Shown one piece after another: positions 10,968 to 22,331 of a stretch of DNA of 64,000 nucleotides (positions are counted from its first letter, which is position 1; the number at the start of each line of letters is the position of its first letter). The notes under the pieces were generated by a model that saw nothing but the letters and a program-made list of their open reading frames with translations, had not been told where the DNA came from and searched no databases. The translations under genes and the position numbers were made by a program. The stretch spans positions 6,259,535 through 6,323,534 of the forward strand of contig NW_020313044.1 of the NCBI RefSeq assembly GCF_003265705.1. Direction: 5' to 3'. This stretch comes from Callorhinus ursinus (lineage: Eukaryota; Chordata; Mammalia; Carnivora; Otariidae).

Positions 10968-13900
10968 ATGGCACTAAATTCATACCTTTCAATAGTTACC
11001 CTGAATGTAAATGGGCTAAATGCCCCAATCAAAAGACACAGGCTATCAGATTGGATTAAAAAACAAGACCCATCGATATGCTGTCTGCAAGAGACTCATT
11101 TTAGAGCCAAAGACACCCCCAGTTTGAAAGTGAGGGTGTGGAAATCCATTTACCATGCTAATGGACACCAAAAGAAAGCTGGGGTGGCAATCCTTATATC
11201 AGACGAATTAGATTTTAAAACAAAGACTGTAATAAGAGATTAGGAAGGACACTATATCCTACTAAAATGGTCTATCCAACAAGAAGATCTAACAATTGGA
11301 AATATCTATGCCCCTTACATGGGAGCAGCCAATTATATAAGGCAATTAATAACAAAAAAGAAACACATTGACAACAATACAATAATAGTGGGGGACTTTA
11401 CATCCCCCTGACTGAAATGGACAGATCATCAAAGCAAAAGATCAGCAAGGAAATAAAGACTTTAAATGAAACACTGGACCAAAAGGACTTCACAGACATA
11501 TTCAGAATATTCCATCCCAAAGCAATGGAATACACATTCTTCTCTAGTGCCCATGGAACATTTTCCAGAATAGATCACATCCTAGGTCACAAATCAGGTC
11601 TCAACTGGTACGAAAAGATTGGGATTATTCCCTGCATATTTTCAGACCACAGTGCTTTGAAACTAGAACTCAATCACAAGAGGAAAGTCGGAAAGAACAT
11701 AAATACATGGAGGCTAAAGAGAATCCTTAGCCTTTAGCATCCAAAGGCTAAAGAATGAATGGGTCAACCAGGAAATTCAAGAAGAATTAAAAAAATTCAT
11801 GGAAACCAATGAAAATGAAAACACAACTGTTCAAAATCTTTGGGATACAGCAAAGGCAGTCCTGAGAGGAAAGTATATAGCAATACAAGCCTTTCTCAAG
11901 AAACAAGAAAGGTCTCAAATACACAACCTAAACCTACACCTAAAGGAGCTAGAGAAAAAACAGCAAATAAAGCCTAAACCCAGCAGGAGAAGAGAAATAA
12001 TAAAGATCAGAGCAGAAATCAATGAATTAGAAACCAAAAAAAACAGTAGAACAGATCAACGAAACTAGGAGGTGGTTCTTTGAAAGAATTAACAAGATTG
12101 ATAAACCCCTGGCCAGACTTATCCAAAAGAAAAGAGAAATGACCCAATCCACAAAATCATGAATGAAAGAGGAGAGATCACAACCAACACCAAAGAAATA
12201 CAAACAATTATAAGAACATATTATGAGCAACTCTATGCCAGCAAATTAGATAACCTGGAAGAAATGGGTGCTTTCCTAGAGATGTATCAACTACCAAAAT
12301 TGAACCAGGAAGAAATAGAAAACCTAAACAGACCTATAACCACTAAGGAAATTGAAGCAGTCATCCAAAATCTCCCAACAAACAAAAGCCCAGGGCCAGA
12401 TAGCTTCCCAGGGGAATTCTACCAAACATTTCAAGAAGAATTAATACCTATTCTCCTGAAAGTGTTCCAAAAAAATAGAAATGGAAGGAAAACTTCCAAA
12501 CTCATTTTATGAGGACACCATTACCCTGATCCCAAAACCAGACAAAGATCCCATCAAAAAGGAGAACTACAGAACAATATCTCTGATGAACATGGATGCA
12601 AAAACTCTCACCAAAATACTAGCCAATAGGATCCAACAGTACATTAAAAGGATTATTCACCATGACCAAGTGGGATTTATCCCTGGGCCACAAGGTTGGT
12701 TCAACATCGGCAAATCAATCATCGTGATACAATACATTAACAAAAGAAAGAACAAGAATCATATGATCCTCTCAATAGATGCAGAAAAAGCATTTGACAA
12801 AGTACAGCAACCTTTCTTGATCAAAACTCTTCAGAGTATTGGGATAGAGGGTACATACCTCAATATCATAAAAGCCATCTATGAAAAACCTACAGCGAAT
12901 ATCATTCTTAATGGGGAAAAGCTGAGAGCTTTCCCCCTAAGGTCAGGAACACATCAGGGATGTCCACTATCACCACTGCTATTCAATATAGTATTAGAAG
13001 TTCTAGCCACAGCAATCAGACAACAAAAAGAAATCAAAGGCATCCAAATCAGCAAAGAAGAAGTCAAACTCTCCCTCTTTGCAGATGATATGATACTTTA
13101 TGCAGAAAACCCAAAAGACTCCAGCCCAAAACTGCTAGAACTCATACAGGAATTCAGTAAAGTGGCAGGATATAAAATCAATGCACAGAAATCAGTGGCA
13201 TTGCTATACACCAACAACAAGCCAGAAGAGAGACAAATTAAGGAGTCGATCCCTTTTACAATTGCACCCCAAATCATAAGATACCTAGGAATAAATTTAA
13301 CCAAAGAGGCAAAGGATCTGTACTCAGAAAACTATAAAATACTCATGAAAGAAATTGAGGAAGACACAAAGACATGGAAAAATGTTCCATGCTCGTGGAT
13401 TGGAAGAACAAACATTGTGAAGATGTCAATGCTACCTAGAGCAATCTACATATTTAATGCAATCCCCATCCAAATACCATCCACTTTTTTCAAAGAAATG
13501 GAACAAATAATCCTAAAATTTGTATGGAACCAGAAGAGACCCCAAATAGCCAGAGGAATGTTGAAAAAGAAAAGCAAAGCTGGCGGCATCACAATTCCAG
13601 ACTGCCAGCTCTATTACAAAGCTGTCATCATCAAGACAGTATGGTACTGGCACAAAAACAGACACATAGATCAGTGGAACAGAATAGAGTGCCCGGAAAT
13701 GGACCCTCAACTCTATGGTCAACTTATCTTTGACAAAGCAGGAAAGAATATCCAAAGGCAAAAAGACAGTCTCTTCAACAAATTGTGTTGGGAAAATTGG
13801 ACAGCCACATGTAGAAGAATGAAACTGGACCATTTCCTTACACCACACACAAAAACAGACTCCAAATGGTTGAAAGACCTAAACGTGAGACAGGAGTCCA

Positions 13901-14786
13901 TCCAAATCCTAAAGGAGAACACAGGCAGCAACCTCTTCGATCTCAGCCGCAGCAACTTCTTCCTAGAAACATCGCCAAAGGCAAGGGAAGCAAGGGCAAA
14001 AATGAACTATTGCGATTTCACCAAGATAAAAAGCTTTTGCACAGCAAAAGAAACAGTCCACAAAACCAAAAGACAACTGACAGAATGGGAGAAGATATTT
14101 GCAAATGACATATCAGATAAAGGGCTAGTATCCAAAATCTATAAGGAACTTATCAAACTCAACACCCAAAGAACAAATAATCCAATCAAGAAATAGGCAG
14201 AAGACATGGACAGACATTTTTCCAAAGAAGACATCCAAATGGCCAACAGACCCATGAAAAAGTGCTCAACATCGCTCGGCAAGGGGGAAATCCAAATCAA
14301 AGCCTCCATGAGCTACCACCTCACACCAGTAAGAATGGCTAAAATTAACAAGTCAGGAAACGACAGATGTTGGCGGGGATGCGGAGAAAGGGGAACCCTC
14401 CTGCACTGTTGGTGGGAATGCAAGCTGGTGCAACCCCCTGGAAAACAGTATGGAGGTTCCTCAAACAGTTGAAAATAGAGCTACCATATGATCCAGCAAT
14501 TGCACTACTGGTTATTTACCCCAAAGATACAAATGTAGGGATCCGAAGGGGCACGTGCACCCCAATGTTTATAGCAGCAATGTCCACAATAGCCAAACTG
14601 TGGAAAGAGCCAAGATGTCCATCGACAGATGAATGGATAAAGAAGAAGTGGTATATATACACAATGGAACATTATGCAGCCATCAAAATGAATGAGATCT
14701 TGCCATTTGCAACGACGTGGATGGAACTGGAGGGTGTTATGCTGAGTGAAATAAGTCAATCAGAGAGAAAGACATGTATCATATGA
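10968..14786 (+). pseudogene. LINE-1 ORF2 (endonuclease/reverse transcriptase), multiply broken
   Basis: ORF2p nicks target DNA and primes reverse transcription there. The ATG at 10968 opens the APE-type endonuclease domain (to about 11690), with 'LNVNGLNAP' near 11001, 'QETHF' near 11089, 'GDF' near 11394 and 'SDHSAL' near 11641. The RT domain follows; motif A '[11 protein letters not shown]' is near 12772 and the catalytic 'FADD' is at 13078-13089. The cysteine-rich C-terminal motif spans 14368-14421 (C-X3-C-X7-H-X4-C). Damage: an in-frame stop at 11241-11243, another at 14194-14196, and frame changes near 11400, 11740, 12050, 12150, 12475 and 14450. The largest intact piece, 12481-14196, holds most of the RT and downstream region. 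Length and domain order are normal for L1, so this is a full-length but dead gene. Confidence 0.93.
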
Positions 14787-15251
14787 CCTCACTGATATGA
14801 GGAATTCTTAATCTCAGCAAACAAACTGAGTGTTGCTGGAGTGGTGGGGGGTGGGAGGGATGGAGTGGCTGGGCGATAGACATTGGGTAGGGTATGTGCT
14901 ATGGTGAGCGCTGTGAAGCGTGCAAGACTGTTGAATCACTGACCTGTACTTCTGAAACAAATAATGCAACATATGTTAAGAAAAAAGAAAAAGAAGAAGA
15001 TAGCATGAGGGGAAGAATGAAGGGGAGTAAGTCAGAGGGGGAGACGAACCATGAGAGACAATGGAGTCTGAAAAACAAACTGAGGGTTCTAGAGGGGAGG
15101 AGGGTGGGGGGATGGGTTAGCCTGGTGATGGGTATTAAAGAGGGCACATTGTGCGTGGAGCACTGGGTGTTATGCACAAACAATGAATCAAGGAACACTA
15201 CATCAAAAACTAATGATTTAATGTATGGTCATTAACATAACAATAAAAAAA
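14787..15251 (+). other. First L1 3' UTR and A-rich end
   Basis: Typical carnivore L1 3' UTR: a G-rich tract ('gtggtggggggtgggaggg' near 14842), then a purine-rich AAAAGAAGAAG segment, a second G-rich tract near 15100, and a terminal 'taacataacaataaaaaa' near 15234. The A-rich end is short and mixed with other bases, which suggests decay or read-through. Confidence 0.85.
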
Positions 15252-15288
15252 TAAAGAAAGAAATAAGGAAATTCAGTTTCTCAAAAAA
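15252..15288 (+). other. Bridge between the two L1 3' ends
   Basis: About 37 bases ('taaagaaagaaataaggaaa' and onward) that match neither L1 copy, ending in an A run just before the second copy begins. This looks like short flanking DNA of a source locus carried along by read-through, but it could be a degenerate tail. Confidence 0.5.
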
Positions 15289-16009
15289 AAAGATACAAAG
15301 GTAGGGATTTGAAGGGGTATGTGCACCCCAATGTTTATAGCAGCAATGTCCACAATAGCCAAACTGTGGAAGGAGCCAAGATGTCCATCAACAGATGAAT
15401 GGATAAAGAAGAAGTGGTATATATACACAATGGAATATTATGCAGCCATCAAAAAGAATGAGATCTTGCCATTTGCAATGACGTGGATGGAACTGGAGGG
15501 TGTTATGCTGAGTGAAATAAGTCAATCAGAGAAAGACATGTATCATATGACCTCGCTGATATGAGGAATTCTTAACCTCAGGAAACAAACTGAGGGTTGC
15601 TGGAATGGTGGGGGGTGGGAGGGATGGGGTGGCTGGGTGACAGACATTGGGAGAGTATGTGCTATGGTGAGCGCTGTGAATTGTGCAAGACTGTTGAATC
15701 ACAGATCGGTACTTCTGAAACAAATAATGCAATGTATGTTAAGAAAAAAAAAGAAGAAGATAGCAGGAGGGGAAGAATGAAGGGGAGTAACATGGAGTGG
15801 GAGACAAACCGTGAGAGACGATGGACTCCGAAAAACCAACTGAGGTTTCTAGAGGGGAGGGGGTTGGGGGGATGGGTTAGCCTGGTGATGGGTATTAAAG
15901 AGGGCACGTTCTGCGTGGAGCACTGGGTGTTATGCACAAACAATGAATCATGGAACACTACATCAAAAACTAATGATGTAATGTATGGTGATTAACATAA
16001 CAATAAAAA
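15289..16009 (+). mobile_element. Second, 5'-truncated L1 3' end
   Basis: A copy of the last ~720 bp of L1, starting at the counterpart of about 14524. It contains the end of ORF2 (15319-15564 open, same C-terminal sequence with a few changes) and the whole 3' UTR, and ends 'aacataacaataaaaaa'. It differs from the first copy at scattered positions (for example ggatccgaag against ggatttgaag), so it is not a fresh tandem duplication. The outer target-site duplication follows directly. Confidence 0.9.
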
Positions 16010-16021
16010 AAGAGTATTGGG
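16010..16021 (+). repeat. Right target-site duplication of the composite L1
   Basis: Exact 12-bp match to 8166-8177, directly after the second A-rich tail. No second, inner duplication was found around 15289-16009 alone. Confidence 0.85.
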
Positions 16022-17269
16022 CAAGTTTTCAAATAATGTGTTGTCTAGGAACCAGAGTACTCTGTTGTGCTAATAACGATGTCACACCAAGTCATCATTT
16101 CCCATTAACCCCAATTATGTAAAATGACAGTATTTGCTATAAGCAAATGGCTCATTTAAATTCAATTTTTAAAGCTGAGATCTCAAGTGTGGTTAATTCA
16201 TGAGGCATTTTGACAAAGCATTGTCAGTGTAGGGAACGCCAAATAGAAGACACATTTTAGGTGAAATGGGAAACAAACCAGAGGTTCTAGGAGTCGGAAG
16301 AAATTTTAGAGGGCATCCAGTGCAACACTTTGCATTAGCCTTTATGAAATGTCTCTTTGTGGCACATTATTCAGTTCTTACTGTCAAAAGTGTTAAGTGG
16401 GAACTTCTGGTCCTTTCATTAAGTCCCAGAAATTGCTTTCACTGAGCTCTACTGAAGAGTATCTTTATAACATTTGTCAAATCTCCTTGAAGTCAGCTCT
16501 GGTTGATGTTGGAGGCCTAGCCCTGAAGAATGAACATAATTATATTGATGTTGATAGAAACACAAAAGAGTGATGATAATAAATAGTGTTTGGTTATAAG
16601 CACTATCTTGGATCCTGTACATGATGGAAACCAGGCATGGTTCCTGACTGGGAGCATCTAATAAAATGCTATGAGTTTTGTCTCAAAGAGGTTAAGATTG
16701 ATGATATGCTACCAACCCTAGAGTTTTCCAAATGCTTCTTTGATTCTGTGTTGAAAAACTCAAGTAAATATGTTTGCCTTCAGTCGTTTACTTGGAGTCT
16801 TGAACAGTATAGATATTTTTGCCATGTCAAAAACTGAGGGGAAGCCCCTCAGTTTGGTACTTCTTAGACTTTCAGTAGGAATGAACGAACATGTTTCTCA
16901 TCCTCAGATTCAAAGTCAAATTATAACGTGAACCTGTTCAACTGTTCCTCAGTGAAGAGCCACCACGCAGACTGACCACCCTCCACCTCCTCTGGAGAAA
17001 GCACGCCCTAGCTTGGTTGGGGATAGCAAAGGGCACAATTTGCACAGAGCTCAGAGATACCCTAATGGCCAAGACAGGGAGCATTTGGGATGAGAAGGGC
17101 TTTTATGTGAGAACCACTTGGGGTGAGGACACTGTGACTGGGTGACCTGAGTCTCATTGTCCTTACCGTGGAGTCACATTCTTATGGAGCAGTGATACCT
17201 AAATACATTCAGGTATGTGAAGAACACATGGTAAGCCACAGATGTAGCTGGTAGGAGTGATGAAGGCAC
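16022..17269. other. Non-repetitive stretch
   Basis: No gene recognised. About 16285-16330 ('gtcggaagaaattttagagg', then 'catccagtgcaac') resembles an ancient conserved SINE core, but the match is too weak to name. Confidence 0.5.
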
Positions 17270-17432
17270 ACAGATTTGGTTTCTATTCTCAGGTCTGTCA
17301 CTTACTAGGTTGTCACCCTGAACTTACTATTTCGCTTCTCTCTGCCTCAGTTTCCTCCTCTGTAAAAGGGGTTGCACAATGGTAACTACTCCAAAGGCTG
17401 ATATGAGGACTGAATTCTATTAAGTGGACAAT
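17270..17432 (+). repeat. MIR SINE
   Basis: Plus orientation: 'tctgtcacttactaggttgt' near 17294, 'ctctgcctcagtttcctcct' near 17340, 'ctgtaaaaggggttg' near 17360 and 'gatatgaggactgaattcta' near 17399. Confidence 0.75.
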
Positions 17433-18029
17433 TCATGAAAAGCATGTAAATACTTTTTCATGTGTCCCCAAAGTGCCTGGCCTTGTGCTAGGCACAGAAA
17501 TACTTCTTCAGTGAGAGGCTGATAGATGGAATATACCAAGAGTCTGGGCTGAGATTCCTTTTGAAAATGTCCTGGAGGAATGCCACTGGGAAGACACGTA
17601 AGGGATGGGAGCAGAGGTGAAGGTGGGGAGACCTTCACTTCTCCTGTCCTTCCTTTTTTCTTCGAGGGATGACATAGAACGCTGGTGTCAGACTGTTGCT
17701 TTAGCATCAGTGACAGCCCTTTATGTTATAAACATGTAAAACCAAGACCTACTGGCCCACGTTAATACCTAGGACTTCCCCAATTCCACTAAATAATTCC
17801 TTCACACATCATCTTCCATGAGAAAACAATGCATATTTTAGGGACTTAGTTGTCTATATATTTGGGACAATGCTAAAAAAGGGAACCAGTGAAATTTAGT
17901 GGTAAACAGGCCTGTGTGGTCCTATGCTTCCATTTTCCAAAGTGGTCACTCTGCCTTGTAATTTCACGAGGAAAGAGAAATTACTAGTTCTACAACACTT
18001 ACCAACTAGGCATTATAAGGCAGCCTGTG
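17433..18029. other. Non-repetitive stretch
   Basis: No gene or recognisable repeat. A 95-codon antisense frame at 17420-17707 has no family motif and is treated as chance. Confidence 0.55.
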
Positions 18030-18270
18030 CTCAAGCCCATGGCTCTACAATTAAAGTGAGTTGGCTTCTTATCTCCACTCTGCCACTTTCTAGCCTGTGA
18101 CCTTGGGTTAGCAGCCACTTAACTTTCTGGGCTTCCGTGTCCTCATCTGTCAAATGAGGATACCAGTAGCCACCTCCTGCAATTGTGCAGATTCCCCAAG
18201 CAGATGCATGTGAGGTGCGTAAAACAGCTTGGTGTCTAGGTCAACAAATGGCGGTCATCATTATGACTGT
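18030..18270 (+). repeat. MIR SINE, near full length
   Basis: 'atctccactctgccactttc' near 18071, 'tgtgaccttgggttagcagc' near 18096, 'tgtcctcatctgtcaaatga' near 18138, then 'tcaacaaatggcggtcatca' near 18241. This is the complete order of MIR head, core and tail. Confidence 0.8.
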
Positions 18271-18368
18271 AGTCATTAGATGCCTTTCTTTTTAGACTGC
18301 TGAAGTGAAAGGTTGTTATAGGTTGTCATAATAGGATTCTTGCAACCTGATATTTCCCAGTTCATCTT

Positions 18369-18386
18369 AAGAACGGCTGTCTGTCA
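18369..18386 (+). repeat. Left target-site duplication of truncated L1
   Basis: 'aagaacggctgtctgtca' against 'aagaatggttgtctatca' at 18813-18830: 18 bp with three differences, all transitions, one at a CpG. This shows the insertion is old enough to have decayed. Confidence 0.8.
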
Positions 18387-18812
18387 ATGGAATATTACTC
18401 AGCCATCCAAATGGATGAATACCCAACTTTTACATCAACATGGATGGGACTGGAGGAGATTACGCTAAGTGAAATAAGTCAAGCAGAGAAGGTCAATTAC
18501 CATATGGTTTCACTTATTTGTGGAACATAAAGAACAGCAGGGAGGACATTAGGAGAAGGAAGGGAAAAATGAAGGGGGGAATCGGAGGGAGAGATGAATC
18601 ATGAGAGACTATGGACTCTGAGAAACAAACTGAGGGTTTTAGAGGAGAGTGGGCTGGGGGGATGGGTCAGCACGGTGATGGGTATTAAGGAGGGCACGTA
18701 CTGCATGGAGCACTGGGTGTTATATGAAAACAATGAATCGTGGATCACTACATCAAAAACGAATGATGTATTGTATGGTGACTAACATAATAAAATAAAA
18801 TTAAAAAAAAAA
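18387..18812 (+). mobile_element. 5'-truncated carnivore LINE-1
   Basis: Starts inside the end of ORF2 ('tggaatattactcagccatc' near 18388, 'gtgaaataagtcaagcagag' near 18469). It continues through the same 3' UTR as the composite L1 ('gagcactgggtgttatatga' near 18709) to an A-rich tail at about 18795-18812. Only the last ~425 bp were inserted, flanked by an 18-bp imperfect target duplication. Confidence 0.92.
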
Positions 18813-18830
18813 AAGAATGGTTGTCTATCA

Positions 18831-19214
18831 GATAGGCCCATCTGGAGATCATAGGAAATTCGTGAGAATACAAGGAGCCATCGCTTCCTGTTTTGCCTGA
18901 GCAGAAGAAAAACACGAACATCATCCCTACCTGAAAACTGCTCTGGGCAAATGCTTCCCAAAGGAGACTCAGTGCAGGGCAAAGCAGTAAGAAGTGAGGG
19001 TGTGCATTCAGGCAGAAACTCTGGCATCCAACCCCTGCAGGATTACATGTGATACTGTCTCTTATGAGCCCCATCTGGTACTAATCAGCCCATTTCCTGT
19101 CTCTTGAGTGCTCACATACACTGTGAGCACTGTATGAATTTATGTTTGCATACTGTTCCTTCCATGAGTCTGCCTTTTTAAAAGAGGGGCCTCTTTCTTT
19201 TGTATATCCCCATG
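18831..19214. other. Non-repetitive stretch
   Basis: No gene or repeat recognised. Confidence 0.5.
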
Positions 19215-19402
19215 GAGGTTGAGAGCAATGACTCTGGAGTCAATTAGATCTGAGTTCAAACACCCACCCTGCCCCTTACCATCTAGGTTACCAAATATCT
19301 TTGAACTTGACTTTTCTCATTGACGAAACAGTGACCTAACATGTGTAAAAGGCTTAGTAGAGGGTTGGCACATAATAAACACTCAATAAATATTAACTCT
19401 AT
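19215..19402 (+). repeat. MIR SINE
   Basis: 'gcaatgactctggagtcaat' near 19226, 'tctgagttcaaacacccacc' near 19249, 'gtgtaaaaggcttagtagag' near 19341 and 'cacataataaacactcaata' near 19369. Plus orientation, most of the consensus order present. Confidence 0.78.
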
Positions 19403-20266
19403 CCTGAGAGTCTGCTTCATAAGTAATGGTGGTGGAGAGACTAAAACATGGTTATAAGAATGCTTCTCTTTGGGCATCTGGAAAAACTACTGCCAGTTGT
19501 AATGACATCATTCTTTCTTGTAACATATAAACCTAGAAAAGACCCTCTCCACCATCCTTAGATATAACTGTACTGTATTAGCATCTATGTAGAATAATTC
19601 GATTCTAAAACTCCAAAGCCAATTGAGCTCTTTGGAACAATCTCATAATCCCTTAATTTTATAAAATGACTCCTATTCTATGCTATTCTATGCTATTCTA
19701 TTCTATTATTATTTTTTTAAGAAAGGCAGACTGCCACATGCCGTATCTCATTTGGATGTGTCTAGAGTCTCAGAAGCTAGATTATCCTACGTTCTTCTAC
19801 AAGTGGACCTTGAGAGCTTGTTTGGCGGTACTAGCAGGGAAGCAGAGCTACACATAGACCCTTAACCAAAGAATGGGCCTCCTCTATTGTAGGAGGTCAT
19901 CCTCGTCCACCAAGGGTGAGTGCCGTGCTTGGGAAGGGATGGCCAGGGAGTGGTGAGGGAGGAATGGTCCAGCCAGCCAGATCAGCTGAATCAGCTCTGG
20001 CAGTCAGTGCGGTGCCAGACGTCACAGTCAGATCATCCTCACATCTGCTCTCTTACATAAAAGTAAGACAAAAGCAAGAACAACTCTAAAGCATTCCCTC
20101 TTAGTCAAAGAATGAAGGTAAGGAGATAAACAGTATCAGCAAAAGAAACTCTAAATGTTATTTTTAAGATTTTTTTTATGTCAGCAAGACATTTTCTTAA
20201 GGGAAATAGATGCCTTGATTTTAGACTCTACCACTACTTTTTATGCCCCCCCGCACTTCTCTTTCT
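19403..20266. other. Non-repetitive stretch with a short 10-bp tandem repeat
   Basis: At 19674-19707 the decamer 'ctatgctatt' recurs with small changes (about three units). Otherwise no repeat or exon was recognised. Confidence 0.55.
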
Positions 20267-20493
20267 CATAATGGTTTCCTTTTATTTATTTTTATTTTTT
20301 TAAGATTTTTATTTATTTATTTGAGAGAGAAAGAGAGCATGAGAGAGGGGAGGGTCAGAGGGAGAAGCAGATTCCCTGCCGAGCAGGGAGTCCGACGTGG
20401 GACTCAATCCCGGGACTCCAGGATCATGACCTGAGCTGAAGGCAGTCGCTTAACCCACTGAGCCACCCAGGCGCCCATAATGGTTTCCTTTTA
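20267..20493 (-). mobile_element. CAN-SINE (SINEC), antisense, with perfect target duplication
   Basis: The element occupies about 20285-20475, read from its T-rich tail to the 5' head seen as 'gagccacccaggcgccc'. It is flanked by an exact 18-bp duplication, 'cataatggtttcctttta', at 20267-20284 and 20476-20493. CAN-SINEs are tRNA-Lys-derived, Pol III-transcribed and mobilised by L1. The exact duplication and clean structure suggest a fairly young insertion. Confidence 0.95.
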
Positions 20494-21029
20494 AACAGTG
20501 GGAGAAGTAATAAAATATTGGTGACAACACTTCTTAGCTGCTGAGAAATGTAGTGTTTTGGAAGAAAGATAGATACATTCTCCATTGGACTGACATATGG
20601 CTTTTCTGAAATGTTTAGAATCCACATGTGAGCATGAAGAACATACAATTTGAATTTCAATCAATATTCAAATACTTCCTCTTTCTTCAGAGCTAGCCAG
20701 TTTCATGAGCAGGGGTTGTCTGGGTTTCATGGTGGCTCTGAGTTCAAAGAGATCCCAGAGTCACCTGGACACCTCTAATTGCTCCACTGGTTTTTAACGT
20801 TCAGGGCACTATGAATTTCTTTATGAGGCTGAAGGAGACTGTGAGCCACTTTGCAGAGCCATGCACACTCATGGAAGCTCAGACACAATTCTGAATAGAC
20901 TTTCAGGAGGTCTCACTGATGTATTTCCAGACTTCTAAGTCATGGAGTCTGCAGGTGAAGAGCTCTTGCATGGACCCTGGCCTATAGACAGAAGAAGACC
21001 TACTCTTTATTTATACCTTTTCTGGCTCA
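20494..21029. other. Non-repetitive stretch
   Basis: No gene or repeat recognised. Confidence 0.5.
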
Positions 21030-21140
21030 TTTACATTTTACAAAACCCTGAGAGGTGAGTAATATACCATTTTACAAACAAGGGAATAGAAGCTCTGAAA
21101 TGGAGGCAGTTTGCTCAAGGTCACACAGCTAATAAGTGGC
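21030..21140 (-). repeat. MIR SINE fragment, antisense
   Basis: 'aaccctgagaggtgagtaat' near 21043, 'accattttacaaacaaggga' near 21067, 'ctcaaggtcacacagctaat' near 21114. This is the antisense MIR core. Confidence 0.75.
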
Positions 21141-21906
21141 CAAACTAAATTGTAAAGCTACATTTTTAGGACACTACAGCCTTGTTCTTAACTGTTTTAC
21201 ATTCTAACACCCAGTATATTAAAATCTATTTACGTAACAAAGAGATAGCTCCCAGGCCGGTCCTAAGAACAGGAGAAAAGCTAGACTGTCACAAGTGGGT
21301 ACCTACGCCTGTTTTGTTTCCCATGCCAGACACCACGGGAGAGGTCCCGGCAACACTGCCTCCACAATATCAACATCCAAAAGCTAAGACGGGGCTCAAT
21401 TACCTATTGCTGCATAAAAACTTCCCCCACAGTGGCTTCAAACAACCATTTTATTTTGCTAATAACTTTGTGGATCGGGAATTTTGGAAGAGTTTGGTTG
21501 AGTGGTTTGTTTCTTCTTTAATATTAAAAAAATTAAATTGTCTAAATATGTTTTTTCCAATTTGAATGAGGTATAATTAACAAATAGAAACTGTATATAT
21601 TTAAAATGTATAACATGATTTGATATGTATACACTGTAAATGATTACCACCATCAAGCTAACACATCTATCACCTCATATAGTTATGTGTGTGTGCATGT
21701 GTGTGTGGTAAAAATTACTCCAGGTCTATTTTTTTGACCACTTTCAGATATACAACAGACTATTACTAACCAGAGTCACTATGCTATACATTAGATGCCA
21801 CACTTTATTCATCTTATAACTAAAAGTTTGTACCCTTTGACCAATGTCCCCCTATTTCCCCTAACCCCTAGCAACCAATCTACTCTCTCCTTCCTCTAAC
21901 TTTTTA

Positions 21907-22139
21907 ATTTTTCACTTTTTAAATTATTTATTTATTTATTATTTTAGAGAGAGAATGTGTGTGTGTGGGGGCAGGGTGAAAGGAGGGGCAGAGAGAGAGA
22001 GAGGGAGAGAGAGAATCTCAAGCAGACTCCCTGCTGAGCATGGAGCCTGATGTAAGGCTCGTTCCCACAGTCCTGAGATTATGACCTGAGTCAAAATCAA
22101 GAGTCAGATGCTTAAGTGACTGAGCCACCAAGGTGCCCC
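21907..22139 (-). mobile_element. Older CAN-SINE, antisense, inside the L1
   Basis: A degenerate ATTT tail, a purine-rich middle and the head 'tgagccaccaaggtgcccc' show an antisense SINEC. The flanks 'tcctctaacttttta' (21892-21906) and 'tcctctgacattttta' (22140-22155) are an imperfect target duplication, so this copy is older than those at 20267 or 32320. Confidence 0.88.
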
Positions 22140-22292
22140 TCCTCTGACATTTTTAGATTCCACATATAAATGGCATCATATACTATTTGTCTTTCTGTGT
22201 ATGGCTTATTTCACTGAGCATAATGACTTTCAATTCCATTCATGTTGTCACAAATTGCAAGATTTCCTTCTTTTTTATGACTGAATAATATT

Positions 22293-22294
<2 letters not shown>

Positions 22295-22330
<36 letters not shown>
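22295..22330. repeat. (TG)n microsatellite
   Basis: An uninterrupted run of about 18 TG units inside the antisense L1. Confidence 0.95.

Positions 22331-22331
<1 letters not shown>

Larger units (their letters stand above)
8182..16009 (+). mobile_element. Near full-length carnivore LINE-1 with two successive 3' ends
   Basis: Order: 5' UTR (8182-9994), ORF1 (9995-10886), an 81-bp spacer, ORF2 (10968-14786), 3' UTR and first A-rich end (14787 to about 15251), a 37-bp bridge (15252-15288), then a second copy of the last ~720 bp of L1 (15289-16009). One target-site duplication encloses the whole. Both ORFs carry frameshifts, and ORF2 also has stops, so the copy is not autonomous. It is younger than the other L1s in the window: ORF2 keeps a 571-codon open stretch and the flank repeat is exact. 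Inference: it came from a source locus that already held the tandem 3' ends. Confidence 0.92.

Noticed and set aside
15256..16009. Second L1 end as an independent later insertion
   Set aside because: No inner target-site duplication was found and the outer one follows its tail directly, so the single-event reading is preferred though not proven.
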